Under the pieces are notes generated by a model, which did no database searches, had not been told where the DNA came from, and was given only the letters and a program-made list of their open reading frames with translations. 64,000 bases of DNA from Fimbriimonadaceae bacterium (GTDB lineage Bacteria > Armatimonadota > Fimbriimonadia > Fimbriimonadales > Fimbriimonadaceae), in assembly GCA_020847855.1 (NCBI GenBank), contig JADLBH010000011.1, forward strand, positions 1 to 64,000. Reading direction: 5' to 3'. Made by a program: the position numbers and the translations under genes. How positions within the stretch are numbered: the stretch's first letter is position 1; each line of letters begins with the position of its first letter. Positions 8,686 to 16,516 of the stretch are shown piece by piece.

Positions 8686-9555
8686 TTACTCCAGGTCCCA
8701 AATGTACTGGGAGGCGTCGAAGATTTGGCCAGACCAGCCCGCTCGCACGTCACAGCCAGCGGCGACCGCGGAGAGCCGCATGACCTTCACGTGGCCGTCG
8801 GAGAAGCCGGTGACCGCTTGACCCGCGTGATAGGGCCATGCGCCGCCGAACTCGTTCCAAAGCTGGGTGCCTGGGCGCCAGCCGCCCCACCACCATCGTC
8901 CCGCGCAGTTCGGGAGCGGAGGAAGGCTGTCGCGACCGCCGGCGTAGAGCCGACACGGCATATCGAGTCCCCAGTTACCGCCACCAACGACAGTGTTGCC
9001 GGAGCGGTCCCAGATCGAGTTGATGAACATCAGGGTTCGGGCTTGGTCCGTGACCTGAGTGTGCGGGATGCTGTGACCCTTGAAGTTCAGGGGCGGAGTT
9101 CCGCAGTTGTAGCCCATCGGGCCGAAGTACTGGGTGTTGTAACCGTAGTCCGACTTGATGGCGAGGTTGAACTCCGTCTGGAGCTGTCGCCACTGGGCGG
9201 GCAAGGTGCTCGGATCCGTGAGGTCGCGCGTGATGCGCTCCTGGCGCTGGACCGGGCTGTTCGGGTCAGCGTGGATGTCCATGTTCTTCATGTACACGTT
9301 CACGATCTGGCCGATGGCCCGGTCGCCCTGGTCAACCCGGTACGTGTTGTTGTACTGAATGATCGGGGTGTTGTCGTCGTAGTCCGGCATGTAGATCATG
9401 ACGGCGGTGAGATACTGCTTCTGGTTGCTGATGCTGACGGCCTTCTTGCCCGCGATCTTCGCCTGGGCAAAGACCGGGAAGAGGATCGCAGCCAAGATCG
9501 CGATGATCGCGATGACGACCAAAAGCTCGATCAGGGTGAATGCATTGCGTTTCAT
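8686..9555 (-). CDS. Type II/IV pseudopilin-like protein with H-X9-DG end
   Basis: This 289-residue protein has the leader [20 protein letters not shown] and the FPVFAQAK continuation. The C-terminal region contains YHAGQAVTGFSDGHVKV, an exact H-X9-DG motif known from prepilin-type proteins of planctomycetes and related phyla. AGGAGG stands six bases before the ATG, and a CATACT box lies further upstream, so it may have its own promoter despite sitting between nuoD and nuoE. The small lipoprotein gene follows after 2 bases and is probably cotranslated. Confidence 0.9.
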   Translation of the reverse strand: MKRNAFTLIELLVVIAIIAILAAILFPVFAQAKIAGKKAVSISNQKQYLTAVMIYMPDYDDNTPIIQYNNTYRVDQGDRAIGQIVNVYMKNMDIHADPNSPVQRQERITRDLTDPSTLPAQWRQLQTEFNLAIKSDYGYNTQYFGPMGYNCGTPPLNFKGHSIPHTQVTDQARTLMFINSIWDRSGNTVVGGGNWGLDMPCRLYAGGRDSLPPLPNCAGRWWWGGWRPGTQLWNEFGGAWPYHAGQAVTGFSDGHVKVMRLSAVAAGCDVRAGWSGQIFDASQYIWDLE

Positions 9556-9657
9556 GATGGCCTCCTAAGTAGGGGTCACCCAGAGTATGCCCGAAAGTCC
9601 TGCCAAATGTCGAGTTTTTTTCTCGGTACGGAATTTTTGTCAGGATCGAACCGGTAA

Positions 9658-10875
9658 TTACCTGTCAATTTCACCGAGGACGATGTCAATCGAGCCGATG
9701 ATCGCGATGATGTCGGCGATGAGCCTGCCCTCGGCAAGCACCTCCAGAGCCTTGAGGTTCATAAAGCTGGAGGGTCGCTCGTGCCACCGGTATGGACGGT
9801 TCGTCCCGTCGCTGACGATATAGAACCCAAGCTCGCCCTTGGAGCCCTCGATGCCCGCATAGGCCTCGCCTACCGGCGTTCGGTAGCCCTCCGTCCAAAG
9901 CTTGAAGTGGTGGATCACCGCCTCCATCGAGGTGTCGAGCTCGGAGCGGTCGGGCGGGGCGACCTTACGGTCGAGAGTGTTCACCGGGCCGCTGGGGAGC
10001 TGATCCATGGCCTGCTCCACGATCTTGGCGGACTCCCTCATTTCCGCGATCCGAACCAGGAACCGGTCGTAGACGTCGCCGGTCTTGCCGACCGGGATCT
10101 GGAATTCGAAGTTTTCGTACCCCGAGTAGGGATGGCTCTTCCTGAGATCCCAGGCGACGCCGCTTGCTCGGGCGATCGGCCCGCTGCAACCCAGTTCCAG
10201 GGCCTGCGCCCCGGTCATGATCCCGACGTCTTGGGTCCTTTCCCTCCAGATCGGGTTCTCCACGAGCAACCCCTCCACCACCTCGATCTCACCGGGAAAG
10301 TCGCGGAGGAAGGCGCGCACCTTCACCTCGAATCCGTCGGGGACGTCGCCGCGCAGCCCGCCGGGCACGATCCAGCTCGGCATCATGCGCACACCGCTGA
10401 ACATCTCGAACATATCGAGGATCAGCTCGCGCTGTTGCATGATATAGAAGAACGGGGTCATGGCCCCGAGATCGAGTGCGTGGGTGCCAAGCCACACGCA
10501 GTGGCTCGCGATACGGCTGAGCTCGGCAAGGATCACGCGGAGGTATTGGCCCCGGATCGGGATTTCACAGCCCAGGAGCTTCTCGACCGCCAGTGCGTGC
10601 GCCAGATTGTTCCCGTTCGCGTTGAGATAGTCCATGCGGTCGGTCATCACGACGCACTTTTGATAGGTCTGGCTTTCCGCCTCCTTCTCCATGCCCGTGT
10701 GGAGGTAGCCGATGACGCAACGGCACTTCACCACGGTCTCGCCGTCGAGTTCGCACACCAGCCTGAGGACGCCGTGCGTGCTGGGGTGTTGCGGCCCCAT
10801 GTTCACGATCATCGAGTTCTCGCCGGTGCGCTCGAAGGAGGTACCGGTGGTCGGCATGAACGGGGACTTCGCCAT
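9658..10875 (-). CDS. nuoD: NADH-quinone oxidoreductase subunit D (49 kDa)
   Basis: NuoD (405 residues) forms part of the quinone-binding chamber of complex I. Recognisable blocks are MGPQHPSTHGVLRLV near the N-terminus, GYLHTGMEK, the DRMDYLNANGNN segment, RIASHCVWLGTHALDLGAMT, and the hydrogenase-like C-terminus ending in DIVLGEIDR. NuoD normally follows nuoC; here it is separated from nuoC by two lipoprotein genes and a pseudopilin gene, about 2.1 kb. It is full length with no damage seen. Confidence 0.97.
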   Translation of the reverse strand: MAKSPFMPTTGTSFERTGENSMIVNMGPQHPSTHGVLRLVCELDGETVVKCRCVIGYLHTGMEKEAESQTYQKCVVMTDRMDYLNANGNNLAHALAVEKLLGCEIPIRGQYLRVILAELSRIASHCVWLGTHALDLGAMTPFFYIMQQRELILDMFEMFSGVRMMPSWIVPGGLRGDVPDGFEVKVRAFLRDFPGEIEVVEGLLVENPIWRERTQDVGIMTGAQALELGCSGPIARASGVAWDLRKSHPYSGYENFEFQIPVGKTGDVYDRFLVRIAEMRESAKIVEQAMDQLPSGPVNTLDRKVAPPDRSELDTSMEAVIHHFKLWTEGYRTPVGEAYAGIEGSKGELGFYIVSDGTNRPYRWHERPSSFMNLKALEVLAEGRLIADIIAIIGSIDIVLGEIDR

Positions 10876-10926
10876 CAGTGCAGGTTCCAGCCCGGCTTGC
10901 GGGCTGGAGCGAGGTTACCCTTTGCC

Positions 10927-11589
10927 TTAGCTGGCTGCGGTGCCGGTCTGGGCGGGGACGTCGTTTGCCGTGTTCAGCATGAAGTACGGCTTGAGCCCGC
11001 TTCCCGTTTTGAGCAGAAGGATCGTGTAGGCGAACTTCGGTTCGACCTTGAACTCCTTGCCTAGCACGGTGATCGTGCCGGACGCGACCTCGTACGGGTG
11101 CTGTTTGGGGTCGAGCTCGATCGTCCCACTGGCCGCATTGAGCTTCACCTTGTCACCGGTCGAGGCGATCGTACCGTCCGCCGACATGAAGACGACGTTC
11201 AGGTTCTTGCCGTCCACAGGCTTGCGAGGCTCCTCCTTGAGGAGGACGTGGCGCTCGGGAAAGAGGATGATCGTGTGGCCCAGGTCGCTCGCGAGCTCGA
11301 CCTCGATTTCCTTCTCGCTACCGGCGGATTGTACAACGAGGGATCGCTTGCCTACGCCTTCGGGATTGAGACGACCCGACTCGCCTGGGTGGACGTCTGG
11401 GTTGACGGGTCTGCCCTTCGAAAGCAGGGTCGCATCCTTGCTCGTCAAGTTGAGGATTCGCACGAAACCCGGCTTGGGTCGGCTTCTCGCGCGTGCGAGG
11501 GCTTCGTCCTCCTTGGACTGGCCGCAACCGGCAAGGAGGGTCGCGCAGCTCAGCGAGAGCACGAGTGGGATCGCAATGGCAGGCTTCAT
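10927..11589 (-). CDS. Lipoprotein of unknown function
   Basis: This 220-residue lipoprotein has the signal MKPAIAIPLVLSLSCATLLA followed by GCGQ; the lipobox is LLAGC. After a charged linker (KEDEALARARSRPK) the mature domain reads as a beta-rich fold with alternating hydrophobic strands, such as GFVRILNLTSKDATLL and SLVVQSAGS. The overall look, a short Ig-like domain in a cell-envelope lipoprotein, is inference only. It lies between nuoD and a 60-residue lipoprotein gene on the same strand, so it is probably transcribed with nuoD. Confidence 0.72.
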   Translation of the reverse strand: MKPAIAIPLVLSLSCATLLAGCGQSKEDEALARARSRPKPGFVRILNLTSKDATLLSKGRPVNPDVHPGESGRLNPEGVGKRSLVVQSAGSEKEIEVELASDLGHTIILFPERHVLLKEEPRKPVDGKNLNVVFMSADGTIASTGDKVKLNAASGTIELDPKQHPYEVASGTITVLGKEFKVEPKFAYTILLLKTGSGLKPYFMLNTANDVPAQTGTAAS

Positions 11590-11652
11590 GAGGCTAGTGT
11601 GGCAAGGTGTGCCCCTCGGCCCACGTTGGACCGGGGGGCACGGTCGTGGCCT

Positions 11653-11835
11653 TTATTGGGGCGTAGCGGTCGTTTCTGTGTTGGCGTTGTCGTTGCTGGG
11701 CGCCTCGTTCTTGTTGCCGGTGCTCCGACTATCAGGGAGCTTCGGCGGCTCGGCGTCCTCACCGCTCGATGTGCAGCCTGCCAAGAGGTTGAGGGTAAAG
11801 GCGGCTAGCACCGCCAGGATGAGTGCTTTCTTCAT
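11653..11835 (-). CDS. Short lipoprotein
   Basis: This 60-residue lipoprotein has the signal MKKALILAVLAAFTLNLLAG followed by C; the lipobox is LLAGC. The mature part is about 40 residues, low complexity, rich in Asn, Thr, Ser and Pro and without secondary-structure signals. It probably only decorates the envelope or acts as a short tether. It follows the pilin gene at 11951-12835 but is separated from it by a strong hairpin (11883-11916). It may therefore be made from read-through or its own promoter. Confidence 0.62.
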   Translation of the reverse strand: MKKALILAVLAAFTLNLLAGCTSSGEDAEPPKLPDSRSTGNKNEAPSNDNANTETTATPQ

Positions 11836-11882
11836 AGGTTGTCTCCGATTCCGTTCTTGACCCTAGAGGGTCATACAATAAT

Positions 11883-11916
11883 ACACGGGCCGACCCCCGA
11901 AGGGTTCGGCCCGTGT
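11883..11916 (-). terminator. Strong hairpin terminator after the third pilin gene
   Basis: ACACGGGCCGA pairs with TCGGCCCGTGT (11 bp), extended by three more G-C pairs across one mismatch, with a CGAA-type loop. On the minus strand it is followed by TATTATTGTAT, a moderately T-rich tail. It lies 35 bases after the stop of the pseudopilin (11951) and before the lipoprotein start (11835). It would attenuate transcription from the nuoA/nuoC/pilin side into the downstream lipoproteins and nuoD. Confidence 0.7.
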
Positions 11917-11950
11917 GCCAATTGGCTATGTTTCGACCGTACTTACGAGC

Positions 11951-12835
11951 TTACGAGAAGTCGTAGTCGGGTCGGAAGAGCCAGGCGTGGCAACCGTTCC
12001 ACCAGTAGAACCCGGCTCGGCCGGTGTTGTCGTAGCCGGTGAGCGGGTCGGTTCGCCAGTCGGTGTCGCCGGGCGACAACGTCGCGCCGAGGCGGCGGAA
12101 CTTGGCGTGGCCGTCCACGAACGCCCAGTTCTGGCCCTTCTTGTACATCCAGTAGGTCTGCGCGTTGTTATACGTGGTGTAGACCGCGCCCGTGGCACCG
12201 TTGCCGGTTGCGCAGGCCGAGGCGCCTCGCGGGATGTAGAAGCAGGACGAGCTGGCTGCGTCGGAGCAGGTCAGCGCCGGGTTGGCGAAGCCCCATCCGA
12301 GGACGCGCGCAGCGCCGTTCAGACCGGTGAGCAAGGGAAGGTTGGCACTCGCAACGACGGCGGTGGCGCTGTACCCGTGCAGGAAGCCGTTATAGGCGTA
12401 GGTGGTCTTTTCCTTCTTCTTGTTGGCTGCGATCGCCTGGGTTGCCTGAAACTCCTCCTCACGCAGACCGGGGGCCGCGGTGATCTCGAAGTTCTTGACG
12501 TACGGCTGGATCGTGTTCATGTAGAACGTCTCCGAGTAGAAGCGTCGGTTGGCAGGGTTGCTCGTGGCGGCCCAGTCGAACGGAACGTACTTGTTGAAGT
12601 TGTAGCCGTGCGACCCGTCCGGAGCGCGGCCGTGACCGAGCGGCATGACGTCGTCGGTGTCAGCGAGGTAGATCTGGGTTGCCGTCGAGAGGTTCTTCAT
12701 GTTCGACAGGTCTTGAGTGGCCTTGGCGGCCTCCTTTGCCTGGGCGAACACGGGGAACAGGATGGCGGCCAGGATCGCGATGATCGCGATCACGACGAGG
12801 AGCTCGATGAGCGTGAATGCTCGGAACTTTCGCAT
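11951..12835 (-). CDS. Type II/IV pseudopilin-like protein, third nuo-linked copy
   Basis: This 294-residue protein has the leader [20 protein letters not shown] and the [19 protein letters not shown] continuation shared with the pilins at 7666 and 9555. VDGHAKFRRLG near the C-terminus is the DG end of the H-X9-DG domain, but the position of the histidine holds Tyr. I start it at ATG 12835 (GGAG eight bases upstream), because the longer frame adds 26 residues before the leader. It lies between nuoC and two lipoprotein genes. Confidence 0.88.
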   Translation of the reverse strand: MRKFRAFTLIELLVVIAIIAILAAILFPVFAQAKEAAKATQDLSNMKNLSTATQIYLADTDDVMPLGHGRAPDGSHGYNFNKYVPFDWAATSNPANRRFYSETFYMNTIQPYVKNFEITAAPGLREEEFQATQAIAANKKKEKTTYAYNGFLHGYSATAVVASANLPLLTGLNGAARVLGWGFANPALTCSDAASSSCFYIPRGASACATGNGATGAVYTTYNNAQTYWMYKKGQNWAFVDGHAKFRRLGATLSPGDTDWRTDPLTGYDNTGRAGFYWWNGCHAWLFRPDYDFS

Positions 12836-12890
12836 AGTGTTTCTCCGTATGAGTTCACGGTGAGCCATTTCTGGCCCATCCGTTAGACTG

Positions 12891-12896
12891 AGTATA
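12891..12896 (-). promoter_or_regulatory. Possible -10 box of the third pilin gene
   Basis: TATACT on the minus strand lies 56 bases before the ATG at 12835, in the gap after nuoC. It is identical to the boxes before the genes at 1034 and 16517. No convincing -35 element is visible. Confidence 0.35.
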
Positions 12897-12984
12897 CGCA
12901 CGTTTGGTGCCATCCGGTTCGAGAACCTTCAGGTCTTTTCAGGTAATTCAAGTATTTTTACCAGGTGCGGAGCGTCGGTGCGCT

Positions 12985-13587
12985 TTATCGGCCTTGTGGC
13001 GATACGTTCTCGGTGCCCGTCGTGCCCTCGAAGCTCTCCCCGGCCAAGGGAGAGGCGATGTCCTCGACCGCAGGGCCTAGGGTGCCGTGAGCGAAGACGA
13101 CGTCTTCGCCGCCCAGCGGGAACTCCTTCCTCAGCGGGTACCCGACCCAGTCGTCGGGGAGGAGGAACCGCTCGCCAGGATAGTTGCCGTTGCCTTGGAA
13201 CTCGATGCCGAGCAGGTCGTGGACCTCGCGCTCGGGATATTCTGCGCCTGCGAAGACGTGCATGCAGGTCGGGATCGCCTCTCCGTCGTCGGCGCCCACC
13301 TTCAAGAACACCCTCGCCCCGCTGGAGACCGACATCAGGTTGTAAACGACTTCGAAGCGGCTGCCCAGGTCGCGCTCTTCCTTCCATTCGGAATAATCAA
13401 CGCCCACACACTCGCTGAAATAGTCGTATCGGAGTCCAGGGTCGGACTTGAGGAGCGCAAGAACGTCTGCGATCCGCTCGCGTTCGATGCAGAGGTACAG
13501 CGAGCCGAGCTTTACGGTCTCCGAGATCAGCGCGTCTGGAAGGTTCGCAACGATCGCCTGGGCCTCGGCCGATCGAGGTTCGGTCAC
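12985..13587 (-). CDS. nuoC: NADH-quinone oxidoreductase subunit C
   Basis: NuoC (200 residues, 30 kDa-type subunit) links the peripheral arm to the quinone module. The family block EYPEREVHDLLGIEFQGN is followed by PLRKEFPLGGED, and the N-terminal half has the usual YDYFSECVGVDY pattern. The start is the GTG at 13587, whose bases overlap the nuoA stop as GTGA. That fits translational coupling and gives normal length; the longer open frame upstream is spurious. NuoB, normally between A and C, is missing. Confidence 0.95.
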   Translation of the reverse strand: MTEPRSAEAQAIVANLPDALISETVKLGSLYLCIERERIADVLALLKSDPGLRYDYFSECVGVDYSEWKEERDLGSRFEVVYNLMSVSSGARVFLKVGADDGEAIPTCMHVFAGAEYPEREVHDLLGIEFQGNGNYPGERFLLPDDWVGYPLRKEFPLGGEDVVFAHGTLGPAVEDIASPLAGESFEGTTGTENVSPQGR

Positions 13588-14081
13588 GAGTGCGACCCTG
13601 CTGCTATGGTCGGTGCTTCGACGGGCGTCGGCAGGAGTTTCTCCGGCGCGACTTGCGGCTCCTCGTCCCATTCCAGGGCCCCGACCTTGATCACATAGGC
13701 GTCGCCGATGATCCAAAGGACAAGGTAGATTCCCACGGCGACCCCACTGAAAACCTGATACTGGATCGTCGCGCCCTTGAAGACGGTGATCCACGACCAC
13801 AGGAACACGACCTCGATGTCAAACAGGACGAACAGGATCGCTACGAGATAGAACTTGATCGGGAAGCGCTCGATGGCGTTGCCCACCGGAGTCACCCCGC
13901 ACTCGTACGTGGACGACTTATAAGGAGTGTCCTTCTTGGGGCCGAGCACCCAGCTGAGGGTGACCATCGCGCCCGCGACGACAGCGGCCACGAGCATCAA
14001 GAGCAAGATCGGGAGAAACTCGCCGAACACGGCCTGGAAGATACCCCGGCCCAGCAAGTAGAATCCAGTTCGATGGACCAC
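13584..14081 (-). CDS. nuoA: NADH-quinone oxidoreductase subunit A
   Basis: NuoA (up to 165 residues) is a three-helix membrane-arm subunit of complex I. It shows the conserved YECGVTPVG loop after a first helix, FPIKFYLVAILFVLFDIEVV with the acidic DIEV motif, and a third helix near VAVGIYLVLWIIGDAY. A GTG at 14081 gives an N-terminal extension relative to E. coli; the actual start may be later. Its 5' end overlaps the divergent trpD start region, so little promoter space exists between them. This is the first nuo gene of the cluster. Confidence 0.93.
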   Translation of the reverse strand: MVHRTGFYLLGRGIFQAVFGEFLPILLLMLVAAVVAGAMVTLSWVLGPKKDTPYKSSTYECGVTPVGNAIERFPIKFYLVAILFVLFDIEVVFLWSWITVFKGATIQYQVFSGVAVGIYLVLWIIGDAYVIKVGALEWDEEPQVAPEKLLPTPVEAPTIAAGSHS

Positions 14082-15077
14082 GGCGACGCCGTCCGCCTCG
14101 CCGAGTGGCCCATGGGGCGTGGGGGAGCATCCCTCTTGATGAGGACGATCATCGAGGACGCGACCCCGGACGACACTGTCGCGGCCCTTCTCACGGTGCT
14201 CGCAAGGCGCCCGGCCCTACCCGAGGAGCTCGCCGGTTACTGCGACGCCCTGAAGGAAAGGATGGTGCCCATTGTGCTCGGCGACGGACTGGTGGACACG
14301 TGCGGGACCGGAGGTGGCAAACCTACCCCCAACGTTTCGACGGTCGCGGCGCTCATCGCAGGAGCGGCAGGGGCCAGGGTCGCCAAGCACGGGAATCGTG
14401 CCGTGACGAGCTCGGTGGGGAGTGCCGACGTGCTGGAAGCCTTGGGTGTGCGGACCTCCGCGACCCCAGAAACAAAGCGAGCGATGATCGAGGAGGCGGG
14501 TGTCTGCTTTCTCTTTGCGCCGGACCACCACCCGGCACTGCGCCGGATCGGGCCGATCCGGCGCGCGCTCGGTTTCCGCACGATCTTCAACCAGCTCGGC
14601 CCCCTCCTGAACCCAGCAGGAGCACAGTACCAAGTCACCGGAGTCTATGAACCTCAGCTCCAGCGGCCCACGGCGGAAGCGTTGGAACAACTGGGGGCCG
14701 AGAGGGCCGCAGTAGTGTGGCACGAGGACGGCTACGACGAGGCTATGCCTTTCGGGGTCACTCGAGTGACGGTCGTGGGGTTGGGCGCGGGCGAGTTTGC
14801 CTGGGGGCCGGAAGAGCTTTGCGAGCGTGCGCTCGGTCCAGCGGTGATCCCGGCACCCGGTACGCCTGATGAAGCGGCGTCGCTGGCGATCGAGGCCCTG
14901 AGCGATCCTGGTTCGCTCGCGGGGGAGATTTGTGCGGTGACCGCCGGACTCGCCCTTTGGCTGGCAGGACTTGCGAGCACCCCCTCCGAGGGCACGATGC
15001 GGGCCAACGAGGCGGTGGCAGACGGTCGGGCGATGCGAACGCTTCGGATATTACAAAGGTTGAGCCATGATCCTTGA
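14073..15077 (+). CDS. trpD: Anthranilate phosphoribosyltransferase
   Basis: TrpD (334 residues from ATG 14073) transfers phosphoribose from PRPP to anthranilate, the second dedicated step of tryptophan synthesis. The glycine-rich VDTCGTGGG, the KHGNRAVTSSVGSADVLEALGV anthranilate/PRPP region and the FNQLGPLLNPA block are all present. The start is uncertain: ATG 14073 gives family-like length, and ATG 14112 or 14139 are alternatives. The reading frame stays open far upstream, but that part lies antisense to nuoA/nuoC and is not coding. It overlaps trpC by 11 bases. Confidence 0.93.
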   Translation: MDHGDAVRLAEWPMGRGGASLLMRTIIEDATPDDTVAALLTVLARRPALPEELAGYCDALKERMVPIVLGDGLVDTCGTGGGKPTPNVSTVAALIAGAAGARVAKHGNRAVTSSVGSADVLEALGVRTSATPETKRAMIEEAGVCFLFAPDHHPALRRIGPIRRALGFRTIFNQLGPLLNPAGAQYQVTGVYEPQLQRPTAEALEQLGAERAAVVWHEDGYDEAMPFGVTRVTVVGLGAGEFAWGPEELCERALGPAVIPAPGTPDEAASLAIEALSDPGSLAGEICAVTAGLALWLAGLASTPSEGTMRANEAVADGRAMRTLRILQRLSHDP

Positions 15078-15843
15078 CGATATCATGAGGAGGAAGCGCT
15101 CAGAATTGGCCGCACGATCTCCGCAAGAACTGAGAGAGGCGGTTGCGATGCTGAGCGATGCCCCACCTGTACGGGGGTTTCGCTCGGCCCTCACGGCCGC
15201 AGAGAGGCGCCCCGCGCTGATCGCGGAGATCAAGCGACGAAGCCCGAGCCGGCGGGCGGAGTGGCCGGGGATCGTGCCGGCACGGTTCGCCGCGCTCTAC
15301 CAGGCGAGTGGTGCGGCCGCTCTGAGCGTCCTCACGGACGGCCCTGGTTTTGGAGGATCACCCCAGGATCTTCGAGAGGCCCGTGCCGCGTGTAGCCTGC
15401 CGGTGCTGCGGAAGGACTTCACCGTCGGGGAGCTGGACGTGTACGAGGCGCGAGCGATGGGGGCGGACGCGATCCTCCTCATCGTCCGCGGGCTCGACGA
15501 CGCCGAGCTCCGTGGTCTGGGTCAGCTCGCGAGCTCCTTGGGTCTCGCCGCACTGGTGGAGGTGCACGACCGGGGCGAGCTCGAACGTGCCCTCGCGAGC
15601 GGGGCCGAGATCGTGGGGGTCAACAATCGGGACCTCGCCAACTTTCAAACCACCCTCGAACCCAGCCTTGAGCTGCTCCCGAAGATCCCCCCCGGCGTGA
15701 CCCGAGTAAGCGAGAGCGCGCTCCACTCGACAGAGGACGTGAGATCTGTCCATGAATCGGGTGCGGACTGTGTGCTCATCGGCACGGCGTTCTGCTCGGC
15801 GAGCGATCCCGGCGCAAAGGTTCGGGAGGTCATGGGTTGGTAG
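15067..15843 (+). CDS. trpC: Indole-3-glycerol-phosphate synthase
   Basis: This 258-residue TrpC catalyses ring closure of the carboxyphenylamino sugar phosphate to indole-3-glycerol phosphate. Typical blocks along the TIM barrel are AEIKRRSPS near residue 55, LSVLTDGPGFGGSPQDL, VLRKDFTVGELDVYEARAMG with the catalytic Lys, ALVEVHDRGELERAL, VGVNNRDL and RVSESAL. The family usually has AEIKRASPS; here Arg replaces Ala. It starts inside the end of trpD and overlaps trpF, so the three genes form one translationally coupled operon. Confidence 0.97.
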   Translation: MILDDIMRRKRSELAARSPQELREAVAMLSDAPPVRGFRSALTAAERRPALIAEIKRRSPSRRAEWPGIVPARFAALYQASGAAALSVLTDGPGFGGSPQDLREARAACSLPVLRKDFTVGELDVYEARAMGADAILLIVRGLDDAELRGLGQLASSLGLAALVEVHDRGELERALASGAEIVGVNNRDLANFQTTLEPSLELLPKIPPGVTRVSESALHSTEDVRSVHESGADCVLIGTAFCSASDPGAKVREVMGW

Positions 15844-16430
15844 GTGTGGTGAAGGTTTGCGGCATCACCTCCGAGACTGACCTGGCCCTGGCGGAAGAGG
15901 CGGGCGCGAGCCATGTGGGGTTCGTGGTGGATCCCGGGAGCCGTCGCTTCGTGACCTTGGAGAGGGCGATCGCTTTGGGCGAATCGTGCCGGACAGCCCG
16001 TCCTGTGATCGTTTCGCGAAGCCTCGACGCCAACGGGGTGCCCTTGCATTTCGTCCGCCAGGCCAACGTCCATTTGCACAATGTCCCAGGCGCGGAGCAC
16101 TGGCTCAGCACTCGCGGCGATTCGACCGACTTCACGAGCGCACAAGCGGTCGTGCTCGATGCGCACTCGCAAGAAGGTCTGGGCGGCACCGGCATTCTCG
16201 TCCCGGCAGATTTCGCAGCTGAGTTCGTGGCAGAGTGTCCGCGGCCTGTGATCCTGGCGGGCGGGCTCGGACCTGAGAACGTGGCCGAGGCCATTGAGCG
16301 CGTCCGTCCCATTGGCGTGGACGCCTGCACGGGACCAGAGCGGGAACCAGGGGTCAAGGATCCGGAGCTGCTCCGGGCCTATGTCCGAATTGCCCAAGAG
16401 GCCCTGCGCAGGGCACATGGCGAGGTTTAG
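15837..16430 (+). CDS. trpF: Phosphoribosylanthranilate isomerase
   Basis: TrpF (197 residues) performs the Amadori rearrangement between TrpD and TrpC. VKVCGIT with the catalytic Cys, HVGFVVDPGSRR, LDAHSQEGLGGTG with the catalytic Asp, and GVDACTGPEREPGVKD are the family landmarks. The usual SSGVE-type stretch reads ACTGPE here. Translation appears to start at TTG 15837, seven bases after GGAGG and overlapping the trpC stop. TrpA and TrpB are not in the window; trpF is followed by an unrelated ABC operon. Confidence 0.95.
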   Translation: MVGVVKVCGITSETDLALAEEAGASHVGFVVDPGSRRFVTLERAIALGESCRTARPVIVSRSLDANGVPLHFVRQANVHLHNVPGAEHWLSTRGDSTDFTSAQAVVLDAHSQEGLGGTGILVPADFAAEFVAECPRPVILAGGLGPENVAEAIERVRPIGVDACTGPEREPGVKDPELLRAYVRIAQEALRRAHGEV

Positions 16431-16474
16431 CGGCGTCTCTTGTCACATGGCCGGTGCCGACGCCCGCTCGTCGG

Positions 16475-16480
16475 TATACT
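16475..16480 (+). promoter_or_regulatory. Possible -10 box of the ABC exporter operon
   Basis: TATACT lies 36 bases before the TTG start at 16517, in the 86-base gap after trpF. It matches the boxes before the 1034 and 12835 genes. No clear -35 element is present at the normal distance. Confidence 0.35.
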
Positions 16481-16516
16481 TCCTGCCCGCACTTCTACCA
16501 ATAGGGAGCCTCATTC

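Noticed and set aside
13590-14072. N-terminal extension of trpD
   Set aside because: The extension lies antisense to nuoA and nuoC and has no TrpD similarity. Family length is reached from 14073.
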